Origin: JBEVJK01 sp963791325
GTDB taxonomy: Bacteria > Pseudomonadota > Alphaproteobacteria > Rhizobiales > Rhizobiaceae
DNA length: 64,000 bases
Assembly: GCA_963791325.1 (NCBI GenBank)
Contig: CAWBRU010000023.1
Span: forward strand, 310,001-374,000
Direction of reading: 5' to 3'
A program made the translations under genes and the position numbers. Shown here in pieces: positions 27,304 through 36,419 of the stretch (positions within the stretch are counted from its first letter, which is position 1; each line of letters starts with the position of its first letter). Under the pieces are notes generated by a model that was not told where the DNA came from, searched no databases, and saw only the letters and a list, made by a program, of their open reading frames with translations.

Positions 27304-29577
27304 CTAGCCCGCGGCTCGCGTCCCTGCCTTGGCTGGTGGTTCGTTTCTTGGCTGGTGGTTGTTTCTTGCGTCCCGGACAGCCTTGGCGGCAGGAGCCGGC
27401 TCGACCCCGAACAGCTTCACCAGCCGTTGCCAGCGCAGGAGGGGCTCACCGCTCAGGGCGCCACGGGTAGTCAGCACCTCTTCGAGCGCCTCGAGCGCGC
27501 GCCGCCGCACCTCGGCATCGGAGGGCAATAAAGACGGAATGGCTTCGAGTGCGCCGCCCGGATCGATGAGCAGGATGAAGTACTGCTCACGCAGCAAGGT
27601 TTTGAACTCCGCAAGCGTGAGGGGCGGCAGCAGGTCCGATTTCGACCGCAGCCGGCGAATGGCTGCAAAACCGCGCTCGTCGGCGTCGCTCCGCGCCATG
27701 CCGACATAGAGAAGCCCACGGGCGAGGCACTCCCGTAAACCGCCTTCTGCCACCCGGGATCTGAGCTCGGCGATCCGCTCCGTCAGCAGCTCATGATGAA
27801 GCGCGCTTTTCCCCGCCTTGCGATGAGGACGCTCGTCGGCCGGATCGATGCCGACCGCCGCCTGCAAGGCGGGCATCCCGTAAACGGAAAGGAACAATGC
27901 TTCCGCTCCGGCCTCGGCGGCGATCCGCCACCCATCCAGGGCATCTACAATCTGCCGCGACACCGCCTGCTCCCATTTGGCAAACGGGTTGTCCGGCGAC
28001 ACCGGCTGCCGCTCGTCGCGGACGCGGTCAGCAAGCGCTCGGACCGGCGCCATCCAGGGATTTGCCTCGGAGAACACCTCGTATTGCAGTCGAAGCGGAT
28101 GGAAGCGCCGCATCTGTTCCGCCAGCTCGGCTGTCGGAAGGGCGCGTACCGCAGGCTGCAGGAATGCCTTGTATAGGGCGAGGTTTACTTCCGACACGCG
28201 CGCGACGGTGGCAAACCGGCGCTCGTCTGCGGCCTCGTTGCCCCCCAACGCCCGTAGGTCGTCCAAGGTGCGCGCCTCGCACCGCATGATCCAGTCGCCG
28301 CTGACCAAATCGGCACCTTCGGTCTGCTGGTCCTTCTGCGCGAATCTGGCCTCATAGAGCCCCGGAGGCAGCACGTCGATCAGGTCGATGTTGTCGGAAA
28401 ACTCGCCATGCTGCTTGCGCGCCACATCCCCAGACACGAAGATGCCGAGATGCCCGACTGTCTCGTGGATGGTGTAGACGATCGTCTGCCCGTGCGAGCG
28501 GATGTCATCGACGTCCTCATAGAGATCGAGGATCCAGCCGAGCGCCTGCTGTGGCGGGGTGACGTTATCGCCCTTGGAGCAGAAAACAACGATCGGAGAG
28601 CGAATGTTGCGCAGGTCGACCGTCGCGCCGTCCGAGGTGGTGATAAGCCCGGCCGCCAGCTTATTGCCGATGAACAGCTCATCCACAATGAACTGTATTT
28701 CTTCGGCATTGAGGTCGACATGGCCGCCCCACCACCGCTCGAAGCCGAGATAGCGCGGCGCCTCTGTGTCGATCTTGGAATAGAGGTTGTAGGACTTGCT
28801 CCACAGCGTGTTTGCAGGATTTTGGTTCTCGAAGTTCTGTACCAGCCAGGCGCCATCGAACTTGCCGGCGCCTAGATCGCTGGTGAGCGCCGTTAGCCAG
28901 CTGCCGCCCAGCAGCCCGCCCGTGTAGCGCATTGGGTTCTTGCCTCGCACTCCGGCCCAGTAGGAGAGCGGCGACCCCGCCACGATGATGGTGCCGAAGA
29001 GCTCCGGGCGCAGCGCCGCCAGAATCATCACCGCCCAGCCGGCCTGGCAGTTGCCGATCACGCAGGGCTTGCCGTCGGCGTCGGGGTGAAGCTCGATAAC
29101 CTTCTCCAGGAAGATCGCCTCCGCGCGGGCGATGTCTGCGATCGTCTGACCCGGCTCAGGGCATGGCAGGAACCCGACGAAATAGCAGGGATGCCCTGCC
29201 TTCATCGCCACGCCAACCTCGCTGTCGGCCTTGAAGCCGCCTATCCCAGGCCCGTGGCCTGCCCGAGGATCAACGATGACGAACGGGCGACGCCCGGGAT
29301 CAATCGTAATCCCTCCCGGAGGAGCGATACGCACCAAAGCATAGTTGACTGGCCGCTCGAACGTCCGGCCGTCCAGCACCACTTCAGACTCGTAGGAGAG
29401 CACATGAGGAACAGGCTTCGCATTGTGCTCGCGCCTTTGACTGGCGCGCTGGCCCATGACGTCGAGGAATAGCGTGGCTCGCTGGGCGCTGTCGATGAGG
29501 TACGCGAAGGCGGGTGCGAAGGCACCCCAGGCGGCCCTGCTGAGATCGTCGGCGGGGCGACTGGAACCGGTGTTCAT
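27304..29577 (-). CDS. DUF3141 protein with PhaC-like alpha/beta-hydrolase domain
   Basis: The protein has 757 residues. Residues about 50-400 form an alpha/beta-hydrolase with a PhaC-type lipase box Gly-Asn-Cys-Gln-Ala-Gly (nucleophile Cys177). The other candidate triad residues are Asp336 (Gly-Asp-Asn-Val-Thr-Pro) and His375 (Val-Gly-His-Leu-Gly-Ile). A Trp-Trp-Gly-Gly-His segment at 281-285 also recalls PhaC. The C-terminal half is helical and charged, with no named domain. DUF3141 proteins are widely linked to pta-ackA, but I know of no proven function. I infer a hydroxyacyl-CoA acyltransferase or polymerase-related role from the Cys triad. The next gene, pta, starts 25 bases downstream. 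Confidence 0.85.
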   Translation of the reverse strand: MNTGSSRPADDLSRAAWGAFAPAFAYLIDSAQRATLFLDVMGQRASQRREHNAKPVPHVLSYESEVVLDGRTFERPVNYALVRIAPPGGITIDPGRRPFVIVDPRAGHGPGIGGFKADSEVGVAMKAGHPCYFVGFLPCPEPGQTIADIARAEAIFLEKVIELHPDADGKPCVIGNCQAGWAVMILAALRPELFGTIIVAGSPLSYWAGVRGKNPMRYTGGLLGGSWLTALTSDLGAGKFDGAWLVQNFENQNPANTLWSKSYNLYSKIDTEAPRYLGFERWWGGHVDLNAEEIQFIVDELFIGNKLAAGLITTSDGATVDLRNIRSPIVVFCSKGDNVTPPQQALGWILDLYEDVDDIRSHGQTIVYTIHETVGHLGIFVSGDVARKQHGEFSDNIDLIDVLPPGLYEARFAQKDQQTEGADLVSGDWIMRCEARTLDDLRALGGNEAADERRFATVARVSEVNLALYKAFLQPAVRALPTAELAEQMRRFHPLRLQYEVFSEANPWMAPVRALADRVRDERQPVSPDNPFAKWEQAVSRQIVDALDGWRIAAEAGAEALFLSVYGMPALQAAVGIDPADERPHRKAGKSALHHELLTERIAELRSRVAEGGLRECLARGLLYVGMARSDADERGFAAIRRLRSKSDLLPPLTLAEFKTLLREQYFILLIDPGGALEAIPSLLPSDAEVRRRALEALEEVLTTRGALSGEPLLRWQRLVKLFGVEPAPAAKAVRDARNNHQPRNEPPAKAGTRAAG

Positions 29578-29764
29578 GGCAAGTCTCCAGATTGATTATG
29601 GACGCCGACACCTTCGAGCCGATCGGTGCACCTGTAGCCTTAGCATGTGACTTGGTAGGGAAAATGACGCCGTGCGTAGTTTCTCGTAAGTTCTGGGTAG
29701 CCGCATCTACGCTTGTCAGCGATTGGCCACGGTTTGAGCGATCAGAGCCTTAGGCTGGGGGCGC

Positions 29765-30288
29765 ACTCGCTCGGAAAGTCTGGCAAGAGATCGTGGGGGT
29801 GTCCGTGCGCGGCAGGATGCGCGACCATGCCAACGAACGCCCCGGCGCTTCGTCTATCGGCGGCTGTTCATCTTGCTGCGTCACGAGGGCGAGCCGTCCG
29901 GGATCAATCGCATCTGTCGGCTCTACCGGGAGGAAGGACTGACAGTGCGCAAGCGCCGTGCGGACGGGCTGTCGGCACGCGAGCGCCGATCTTGGTTGAA
30001 GCGAGGGCGAACGCGCGCTGGTCACTGGACTCCGTGCACGACCAGTTCGCGTGCGGGCGGCGCTTCAGGGTGCTGAACTTTGTCGATGACGTGACGCGGG
30101 AATGCCTTGCAGCCATTCCTGACACCTCGATCTCCAGTCGCCGGGTTGCACGTGAGCTGACCGAGTTGATCGGCCGGCGCGACAAGCCCGACATAATCGT
30201 ACCCGACCACCGCACCGAGTTCACCTCGAATGCGATCCTTGCCTGGTCGAAGGATCGTCGCGTCGAATGGCAGTCAATGTCAGGATGA
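29765..30288 (+). mobile_element. IS3-family transposase (orfB) remnant
   Basis: Three overlapping frames carry pieces of an IS3-type integrase-domain transposase. Around 29,860-29,960 is the helical HTH_21-like part (Arg-His-Glu-Gly-Glu-Pro-Ser-Gly-Ile-Asn-Arg). Around 30,000-30,280 is the catalytic core, with Val-His-Asp-Gln-Phe-Ala and Asn-Phe-Val-Asp-Asp-Val-Thr-Arg-Glu-Cys-Leu. The second catalytic Asp survives in a mutated Pro-Asp-His-Arg-Thr-Glu-Phe context (normally Ser-Asp-Asn-Gly-Thr-Glu-Phe). The third acidic residue and the rest are missing after 30,288. It is inactive. Confidence 0.7.
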
Positions 30289-30610
30289 AGTGAACAGGAT
30301 CGTCATACAGGACTTCAGTTGCCTTCAAGCGTTCGGCTACCACCTCAGCAACTTGCTGCGTTCACTATCGATGCCGAGATGGGTGGTCCGAATTGGGCGT
30401 GAGAGGGCCGTTGATCAACCTCAGGCCCGCAGCTCCTAAGTCAAAAAAAATTCTGCCGAGACTCAGATAATCAAATGTTGTATCGTTATCTTGCCTCAAG
30501 GTTGCTTCCGGCTAAACCAATCTGTTTTTGTCGGTCAATCGGGCATATAGCAAGACATTGGTCGCTTGTCGCCTGCGGGCGACACAAGCGCTATCTGGGA
30601 GAGCTCTAGT
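30289..30610. other. Spacer after IS3 remnant
   Basis: This AT-richer sequence has no gene that I can support. It probably holds the promoter of the hdeA-like gene at 30611 and leftover insertion-sequence DNA. Confidence 0.4.
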
Positions 30611-30904
30611 ATGAAACGATATTTTCCAATTGCAGTCGTGGTCGCAATTATGGGCTTTGCTGGTCCGTCGATGAGCGCGGAAGTGGACGTGTCGAAGCTC
30701 ACCTGCAAGGACGTCATCGCTATGCCACCTATCAAGATTGCTGCTGTAGCCATGTGGGCTAGCGGCTATGTTCATGGGAAAGCAGGCAGCGCCATGGTGG
30801 ATACTGACAAAGCGGACACGAATGCGGGGAAGATCGCTGACTATTGCAAAAAGAACGGCGATGCCACGCTGGCGAGCGCATTAGAGGCGGTCTCCAAGAT
30901 GTAG
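30611..30904 (+). CDS. HdeA-like periplasmic acid-stress protein (copy 2)
   Basis: This 97-residue paralogue of the protein at 22514 has the same length. It has the same Met-Lys-Arg-Tyr start and signal peptide, the same Leu-Thr-Cys-Lys and Tyr-Cys-Lys-Lys cysteines and the Gly-Tyr-Val-His-Gly-Lys-Ala-Gly core. The central segment differs (Ile-Ala-Met-Pro-Pro-Ile-Lys). It is isolated between an IS3 remnant and a gene-poor stretch, so it may be a duplicated or laterally acquired copy. Confidence 0.8.
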   Translation: MKRYFPIAVVVAIMGFAGPSMSAEVDVSKLTCKDVIAMPPIKIAAVAMWASGYVHGKAGSAMVDTDKADTNAGKIADYCKKNGDATLASALEAVSKM

Positions 30905-31480
30905 CAGGGGGATAGGCAGATCACGCATGCATTCGCGGAATATAGTTTGCTCGAACCGGTTTAGCGCTTGCGGATAGATCCTAGTCAATTACGCTCCCGC
31001 GCTTCCTGCTCGCGGTGGACCGGCTCGAACAGCTGTTTCGTTTGCAATGGTGATCAGCAATATCGTCAGAGCAAGACTGACAGTGGCGGGAGTTATAGCG
31101 GCCGAGCCTTGGGTTGTTTGATTTCATGTGGTCCACCAACCATAGACCACTCCGTATCAGGTGTCAGTGGAGGAGATCGGTATTCTATTGGCGCGTCTGC
31201 ATTTCTCGTTCGCAGAACTTGGGCGGCCGGCGATAGGGCTGTGGCCAGATCCCCCGCCTGGGCGGGAAGATCATACTACCGCGCCACTCGACAGGATCTT
31301 TAGGACGAGCAGCATCACTGCTCGCATCGCAAGGCTCCCCAGACCATCATTTGCGAAGAACCTTAGGAGCTTCCATTCCGGCGCAATTCGTTCTTGGAAG
31401 AGAAGCACTCTACTAGAATAGATACCGCTAGCCCGTTCTGCGGTTTCACCTTCACTAGCCCAACTCCATAGGGGCGATGA
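30905..31480. other. No supported gene
   Basis: Short forward frames (for example 31161-31421) have no recognisable pattern and poor codon use. The region is likely non-coding or decayed sequence between the hdeA-like gene and the convergent TraX-like gene. Confidence 0.4.
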
Positions 31481-32353
31481 TCACCGAGTGATATTGGGCA
31501 AAAGCCTAACAAGGAGCTCAGAGCCGGCAAGCTGGATGGCGTAAATTTCTAGCGTGTGCCGACCGATAAAGCGCAGCAAGCCGACTACAGCCGCTGGCGG
31601 TTGAAAACGGCTCGCCCCGCGATGGAAAAGACAAAGGGTAGCGGATAAAACACCGGCTTCAAGAATAAAGGCGGTAAGTTGAAGCCGCGGAAACGAATAT
31701 TCCGCTTGTTCTCGCCAGACGTAAACTAGCGCAGCTATGGCGCACGCCAGCAGGCGCATCAGGCCCACCCTCACCAACCCTGTGGGAACAACCCTCACCA
31801 AGTTTGAGATTGCCCCTCGCGCAGTGACTATCCTTGCACGATCGACATACATACGCTGACATAAGCCACAGAGGGCCCACAGCCATCCTTCCGAGCCGTA
31901 GTCGAGGACTTTCGAAGTTAGCGGCATAACCGCCAAGAGCCCGCACACGAGTAAGACAAAGCCGGCCCACCCTTGATTTTGGACAAGAAGTTGGGCATAG
32001 GGACGCAACATGCGAACTACCGCCAGGCTAATAAGAATGTTCGCTGCAACCCAGGTCCAGTCCTCGTTCCAGCTTTCGAGCAGAGTCAGGACAACACCGA
32101 GCCCGATCCAGCGGAGCGGCACGGCCCGAGTCTGGGCAAACCCCAACAAGAAGAAGAAAATGGGAGCCGCTATGCGGCCAAAAGTGCTCCACCAAAGATC
32201 ATCTTCGATGAAGAAATATCCGAAATGGTCGATAGACACTGATAAGATTGCAGCGACTTTAAGCCAGTCGTTATTATCGACAGCAGGAGTCGGGCAAGTG
32301 GGAACCGCGCCCCTATTCGGTGGTTGACTCAAACTTGTCTCCTCGGAGGGCAT
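31481..32353 (-). CDS. TraX-like multi-pass membrane protein
   Basis: The protein has 290 residues with about eight hydrophobic helices. The N-terminal part has Trp-Leu-Lys-Val-Ala-Ala-Ile-Leu-Ser-Val-Ser-Ile-Asp-His-Phe-Gly and Arg-Ile-Ala-Ala-Pro-Ile-Phe-Phe-Phe-Leu-Leu-Gly-Phe, which is the TraX/acyltransferase-3 related pattern. TraX acetylates F-pilin in plasmids, but chromosomal TraX-like proteins have unknown substrates. It lies about 800 bases from the divergent Dap/NRPS cluster. A link, for example polymer acylation, is speculation. The first 25 residues are polar and not conserved. Confidence 0.65.
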   Translation of the reverse strand: MPSEETSLSQPPNRGAVPTCPTPAVDNNDWLKVAAILSVSIDHFGYFFIEDDLWWSTFGRIAAPIFFFLLGFAQTRAVPLRWIGLGVVLTLLESWNEDWTWVAANILISLAVVRMLRPYAQLLVQNQGWAGFVLLVCGLLAVMPLTSKVLDYGSEGWLWALCGLCQRMYVDRARIVTARGAISNLVRVVPTGLVRVGLMRLLACAIAALVYVWREQAEYSFPRLQLTAFILEAGVLSATLCLFHRGASRFQPPAAVVGLLRFIGRHTLEIYAIQLAGSELLVRLLPNITR

Positions 32354-33156
32354 AGTGGTCTATCTAAGTGCCGGCAATTAGTCTAACGGAAAGCTGACCC
32401 AAGATCCCATGATAGTGCCACTCGGCTCTCCCGGCAAGGAAAGAAGCCAATAGTTAGGTAGAACAGCTCTTTAGGAATCGAGAAAGCGGTATCGGTGATA
32501 ACCGACTTGCAATGAGCGCCTCATTCTCGGCCGCCGGCCAACAGCGGTTTTGTTGAGCGCCTCCTACTGGTCCGTCAAGTACAGTCACATGTCCGGCTTC
32601 GGCACAGGGCCGCTCGCCCACGAATTTCGGGACCGGATTCACTCGGTTCAGCGTGCGGTCTGAGCGTGTCCCCGATCCCGAACCGGATGAAAGGATAGCG
32701 GATGGCCAGGCACTCAGGAGCAACTGCGAAGCAGCTTAGGTTGAGCTGCTCGCTTCGCAGGGACGGGTTTCGGAGAAGCAGCTAAGGGCTCAATAGTGGG
32801 GCGGATGAGCACTGGGTCCAGCGAATCTGAACCCGCCAATGAGTCGCGGCGGTATACTGCCGCGGATTGGAGAAGGGGACCCATGCTCGCACTTCAGATT
32901 CACCCTGTGGCGCGATTGATCGGTAGCACTTGTTCCGCAGCGAAACAAACACATGACGGCCCGCGCGAGGTGCAGCATCCACTCTCTCTGAGCGGCGTAT
33001 CTGATTCGTCGGGCGGCACTTGAGCCGGCCCGGACTATTTGCTAAACAGGGAGATCGCGCCTGCCCGGTTGTGACTTACGACCCTTTGATGTGCCGACAT
33101 GGGACTACCGGTGACGCACCATATGAGATACTGAGGCTGCGTTAGGATGTCGCGCC
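32354..33156. other. Divergent promoter region upstream of the Dap/NRPS cluster
   Basis: About 800 bases without a supported gene, between the reverse TraX-like gene and the forward sbnA-like gene. It must hold the promoter of the biosynthetic cluster. I could not identify a Fur-box-like palindrome or other operator with confidence. Confidence 0.45.
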
Positions 33157-34125
33157 ATGATTATCGAATCGCCCTTAGAGATGGTTTTTCGCGACTTGTT
33201 TTATCATCTCCGCGCCTTTGCGCAGGGCCATGACGTATTCCTGAAGCTCGAGGGATTCAATGTATCCGGCTCCATCAAGATGAAGACAGCAATAGGTCTC
33301 ATTGAGGATCTGGAACGACGCGGCGTTGGTACGCCGCATGAAACTGTCATCGTGGAATCGTCGTCGGGAAATCTTGGAATAGCTCTTAGCCTCGTCTGCG
33401 CAATCAAGGGCTATAAGTTCATCTGTGTCACGGATTCCAACTCCACCCGGGCCAATATCAGAGGAATGGAGCTTTACGGAGCTACAGTCCTCGTCGTCGA
33501 GGAACGGGATGCCGATGGCGGCTTTCTCGCTAACCGATTCAAAGCTATAGATGGCATTCTAAAAGCGGAGCCGAAGGCCGTCTGGCTCAACCAGCACGCT
33601 AATATAGCCAACAAGAATGTTCACGCCGCTGAAACGGCTAGTGAGATTGCCAGCGAATTCGAAAAGGTGGATTGGATTTTCGTGGGGGCCGGAACCACCG
33701 GCACGCTCGCCGGAATTTGTGAACGCCTTCGTCATGAGTTTCCGGAAATCAGGATTGTGGCAGTCGAACCTACGGGCTCCGTTACGTTCGGAGGCAGCCC
33801 CGGTAAGCGGAATATTCCGGGTATCGGAACGAGCGCGCGCCCGAAACTAGCGGGCCTGTGCGATCCGGACCGGATCGTCGCGATTGACGAAGCGACAACC
33901 GTCGAAACGTGTCTGTCGTTCGTGCGAGATTACCATTTGCTTGTTGGCGGGAGCACAGGAACCGTGCTTGCCGCCGTGCATAAGCTGGCCTCGGAGTTCG
34001 TGTCCGGGGACACCATTGTTGCCATTTCCGCAGACCTTGGCGACAAGTATCTAGACACTGTATACAACCCTACCTGGGTGCAGGACGTCATTGCACCTCA
34101 GGCCAAGGCAAGCACAGGGGAATAA
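33157..34125 (+). CDS. sbnA: SbnA-type N-(2-amino-2-carboxyethyl)-L-glutamate synthase
   Basis: This 322-residue fold type II PLP enzyme is close in length to staphylococcal SbnA (326). The PLP lysine is Lys41 in Ser-Gly-Ser-Ile-Lys-Met-Lys, the substrate loop is Ser-Ser-Ser-Gly-Asn-Leu-Gly near 69-75, the phosphate loop is Gly-Ala-Gly-Thr-Thr-Gly-Thr near 178, and Gly-Gly-Ser-Thr-Gly-Thr lies near 264. SbnA joins O-phosphoserine and glutamate, the first step to L-2,3-diaminopropionate. The assignment rests on the next gene being SbnB-like; cysteine synthase alone would not be paired that way. It is the first gene of the cluster, with AGGA before the ATG. Confidence 0.82.
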   Translation: MIIESPLEMVFRDLFYHLRAFAQGHDVFLKLEGFNVSGSIKMKTAIGLIEDLERRGVGTPHETVIVESSSGNLGIALSLVCAIKGYKFICVTDSNSTRANIRGMELYGATVLVVEERDADGGFLANRFKAIDGILKAEPKAVWLNQHANIANKNVHAAETASEIASEFEKVDWIFVGAGTTGTLAGICERLRHEFPEIRIVAVEPTGSVTFGGSPGKRNIPGIGTSARPKLAGLCDPDRIVAIDEATTVETCLSFVRDYHLLVGGSTGTVLAAVHKLASEFVSGDTIVAISADLGDKYLDTVYNPTWVQDVIAPQAKASTGE

Positions 34126-34128
34126 GGC

Positions 34129-35145
34129 TTGGCAACAGCGCCGATCTTTTACGTTGTCCCCGGCTCGGCGGTTAAGAAGGCAATAGATGAGAACCGTCAA
34201 GGCGTTTTTGAAACGGTGGAGGCAGCATACCGTTGCCACGCCTCTGGTGAATCCGTAAACCCTGCCAGTTATTTCCTTCGCTACCCCCACAATCCCGCTG
34301 CCCGCATTATTGCCCTGCCGGCACATCTTGGTGGTAAGGTTAATAAGAGCGGCATCAAATGGATTTCCAGCTTTCCTGCCAACAGGACCAGCAATCTCGC
34401 CCGCGCGTCGGCAGTTCAGATTTTGAACGACCCCACGACAGGCTATCCGCTGGCTTGCCTCGAGGCTTCTTTGGTGAGTGCGACGCGGACCGCCGCTTCT
34501 GCCGCACTGGCAGCCGAACATCTTTCGCCTATACCTTTTCAATGCACACTGAGCGTCATTGGCACCGGGATTATTGCCCGTAGTACGATCGAGTGGCTGA
34601 TATTTCGAGGTTGGAAGTTCCACAGAGTCAGTCTGTACGATATCGATCGAAGAGAGGCAGAGCAATTCGCGACGTGGCTGCAAGATCAGCAGGGCCTCGC
34701 GGCGGAACTGCATTGCAGCCCGGAGGACGCACTGAGATCGGCCTCTCTCGTTATAGTCGCCACCACCGCACTTGAGCCCTACCTCGCCGATGAAAGCTTG
34801 TTCGCGCACTCGCCTACAGTGTTGCACATATCATTACGAGACATAGCAGTAAACCTGATCTTGGAATCACAAAATGTTGTCGACGATATCGATCACTGCC
34901 TTCAAGCCAACACTTCATTGCATCTGGCAGAAAAGGCGCGAGGGGACAGAGGCTTCATCGACGGCACCTTAGTGGATGTTTTGGACGGAAGGCTTGAGCG
35001 GGACTTAGACAAAGCGCGCATCTTCTCACCATTTGGGCTGGGCATTCTCGATATTGCGGTAAGCGATTTCATTCTTCAGGAGACAGTGACGTCCGGCACA
35101 GCGCTGGCACTGCCGGACTTCTTCAGCAATTCCGTCCGATGGTGA
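34129..35145 (+). CDS. sbnB: SbnB-type N-(2-amino-2-carboxyethyl)-L-glutamate dehydrogenase
   Basis: The protein has 338 residues and belongs to the ornithine cyclodeaminase/mu-crystallin family. The TTG start lies 3 bases after the sbnA-like stop, behind GGGGAATAAGG, so translation is coupled. The family substrate region (Tyr-Phe-Leu-Arg-Tyr-Pro; Lys-Trp-Ile-Ser-Ser-Phe-Pro-Ala-Asn) lies near 40-85. The NAD-binding Val-Ile-Gly-Thr-Gly-Ile-Ile-Ala-Arg motif lies near 144-152, and Asp-Ile-Asp-Arg-Arg follows. SbnB cleaves the SbnA product oxidatively to L-2,3-diaminopropionate and 2-oxoglutarate. The Asn-Arg-Thr-Ser segment in place of the usual cyclodeaminase residues agrees with SbnB rather than Ocd. 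Confidence 0.82.
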   Translation: MATAPIFYVVPGSAVKKAIDENRQGVFETVEAAYRCHASGESVNPASYFLRYPHNPAARIIALPAHLGGKVNKSGIKWISSFPANRTSNLARASAVQILNDPTTGYPLACLEASLVSATRTAASAALAAEHLSPIPFQCTLSVIGTGIIARSTIEWLIFRGWKFHRVSLYDIDRREAEQFATWLQDQQGLAAELHCSPEDALRSASLVIVATTALEPYLADESLFAHSPTVLHISLRDIAVNLILESQNVVDDIDHCLQANTSLHLAEKARGDRGFIDGTLVDVLDGRLERDLDKARIFSPFGLGILDIAVSDFILQETVTSGTALALPDFFSNSVRW

Positions 35146-35260
35146 ACCAATAAGGAAGGTTCAGTCACCTATTTTCTCATGTAAGATACGCCGCAAGCAT
35201 GGAGCAACTGGTTGGACTATCTATTCTGAAATTCGGGCGCGCTGGAGTATCGAAGGCATC

Positions 35261-36319
35261 ATGTCTATGTCCCGTGTGTGGAGCTGCAATGAGTGGGATC
35301 CGCTCGAGGAGGTTATCCTGGGCAATCCTCTGAAGGCTCGATATCCGACAGCAGATCTAAGCACCCAAATGGCAGAATTCCCTGATCGCTCGCTGGGTGA
35401 CATTCCCAGCGGTCCTTTTCCGCAACGTATCATTGAAGAGACGGATGAAGATCTAGACGAGTTTAAGGTGGTTCTTGAGAAGGAAGGCGTCAAAGTAAAC
35501 CGTCCTGAGATCTGGCCCCATGATCGGGCGTTCTCGACTATTGTTTGGAAATGCCAGGGGTATTACAATTATTGTCCACGAGACATCATGCTGGTGATTG
35601 GTGACCAGATCATTGAAACGCCGAATGTCATTCGGAGCCGATCGCAGGAGACTTTCAGCTACCGGGCTCTTCTCGTTGAATACATGAATTCGGGGGCGCG
35701 CTGGTATAGCGCGCCGCGGCCGATGCTTTTGGACTCGCTGTTCGAGGGCGTCGATCTGGAGAGGCCTACGCCACGCAACGATGAGCCGGCGTTCGATGCG
35801 GCAAACGTGTTACGTTTAGGCCAGGACTTGATCTATCTCGTGAGCTCCACCGGCAACGAAATAGGTGGTTACTGGTTGCAGGGAATACTGGGTGATGGAT
35901 ACCGGATCCACTTTCTCAGAGATGTTTATTTCGGCAGCCACATCGACTCGACTCTGGTGGCTCTGCGCCCCGGTTTGGTTCTTTGTAATCCAGCTCGTCT
36001 CAACTCCGAAACGCTGCCACCCGTCTTGAAGCAGTGGAACGTGATCTACAGCCCACCAATGGAGAATACCAGCAGGCATGATGCCGATTACATTTCCAAA
36101 AGCATCGGCAGCGACTGGATTGATATGAATGCGTTCAGCATCAGTCCGGATCTGGTTGTCGTCGACAGAAATCAACTCTCGCTTATCAAGCTTCTGGAAA
36201 GGCACGGTCTTAACGTCATCCCGTTGAGATTGCGGCATTCTAAGATGTTGGGGGGAGGTCCCCATTGCGTTACCTTGGACATTAGGCGCCGAGGGAAACT
36301 GCAGCGGTACTTTGACTAG
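35261..36319 (+). CDS. Glycine/inosamine-type amidinotransferase
   Basis: The protein has 352 residues. It belongs to the arginine:glycine amidinotransferase family, which moves the amidino group of L-arginine to an amine and releases ornithine. The Asp-His-Cys triad is visible: Asp179 in Phe-Asp-Ala-Ala-Asn, His228 in Ser-His-Ile-Asp-Ser-Thr, and Cys336 in Gly-Gly-Gly-Pro-His-Cys-Val-Thr. The Tyr-Asn-Tyr-Cys-Pro-Arg-Asp region near 102-108 is family-like. It sits between the Dap enzymes and the Pls-like NRPS, so the likely acceptor is diaminopropionate or the polymer. This acceptor is inferred. Gaps of 115 and 100 bases separate it from its neighbours. Confidence 0.82.
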   Translation: MSMSRVWSCNEWDPLEEVILGNPLKARYPTADLSTQMAEFPDRSLGDIPSGPFPQRIIEETDEDLDEFKVVLEKEGVKVNRPEIWPHDRAFSTIVWKCQGYYNYCPRDIMLVIGDQIIETPNVIRSRSQETFSYRALLVEYMNSGARWYSAPRPMLLDSLFEGVDLERPTPRNDEPAFDAANVLRLGQDLIYLVSSTGNEIGGYWLQGILGDGYRIHFLRDVYFGSHIDSTLVALRPGLVLCNPARLNSETLPPVLKQWNVIYSPPMENTSRHDADYISKSIGSDWIDMNAFSISPDLVVVDRNQLSLIKLLERHGLNVIPLRLRHSKMLGGGPHCVTLDIRRRGKLQRYFD

Positions 36320-36419
36320 GTGTTACTTTCATTTTGTCTCTGGGCTGGTATAAGGACTTGGGAGCCAAAGACTCACATACGTCAACGTTCAGCTTACATG
36401 GATCACGTGGGGGAACATT

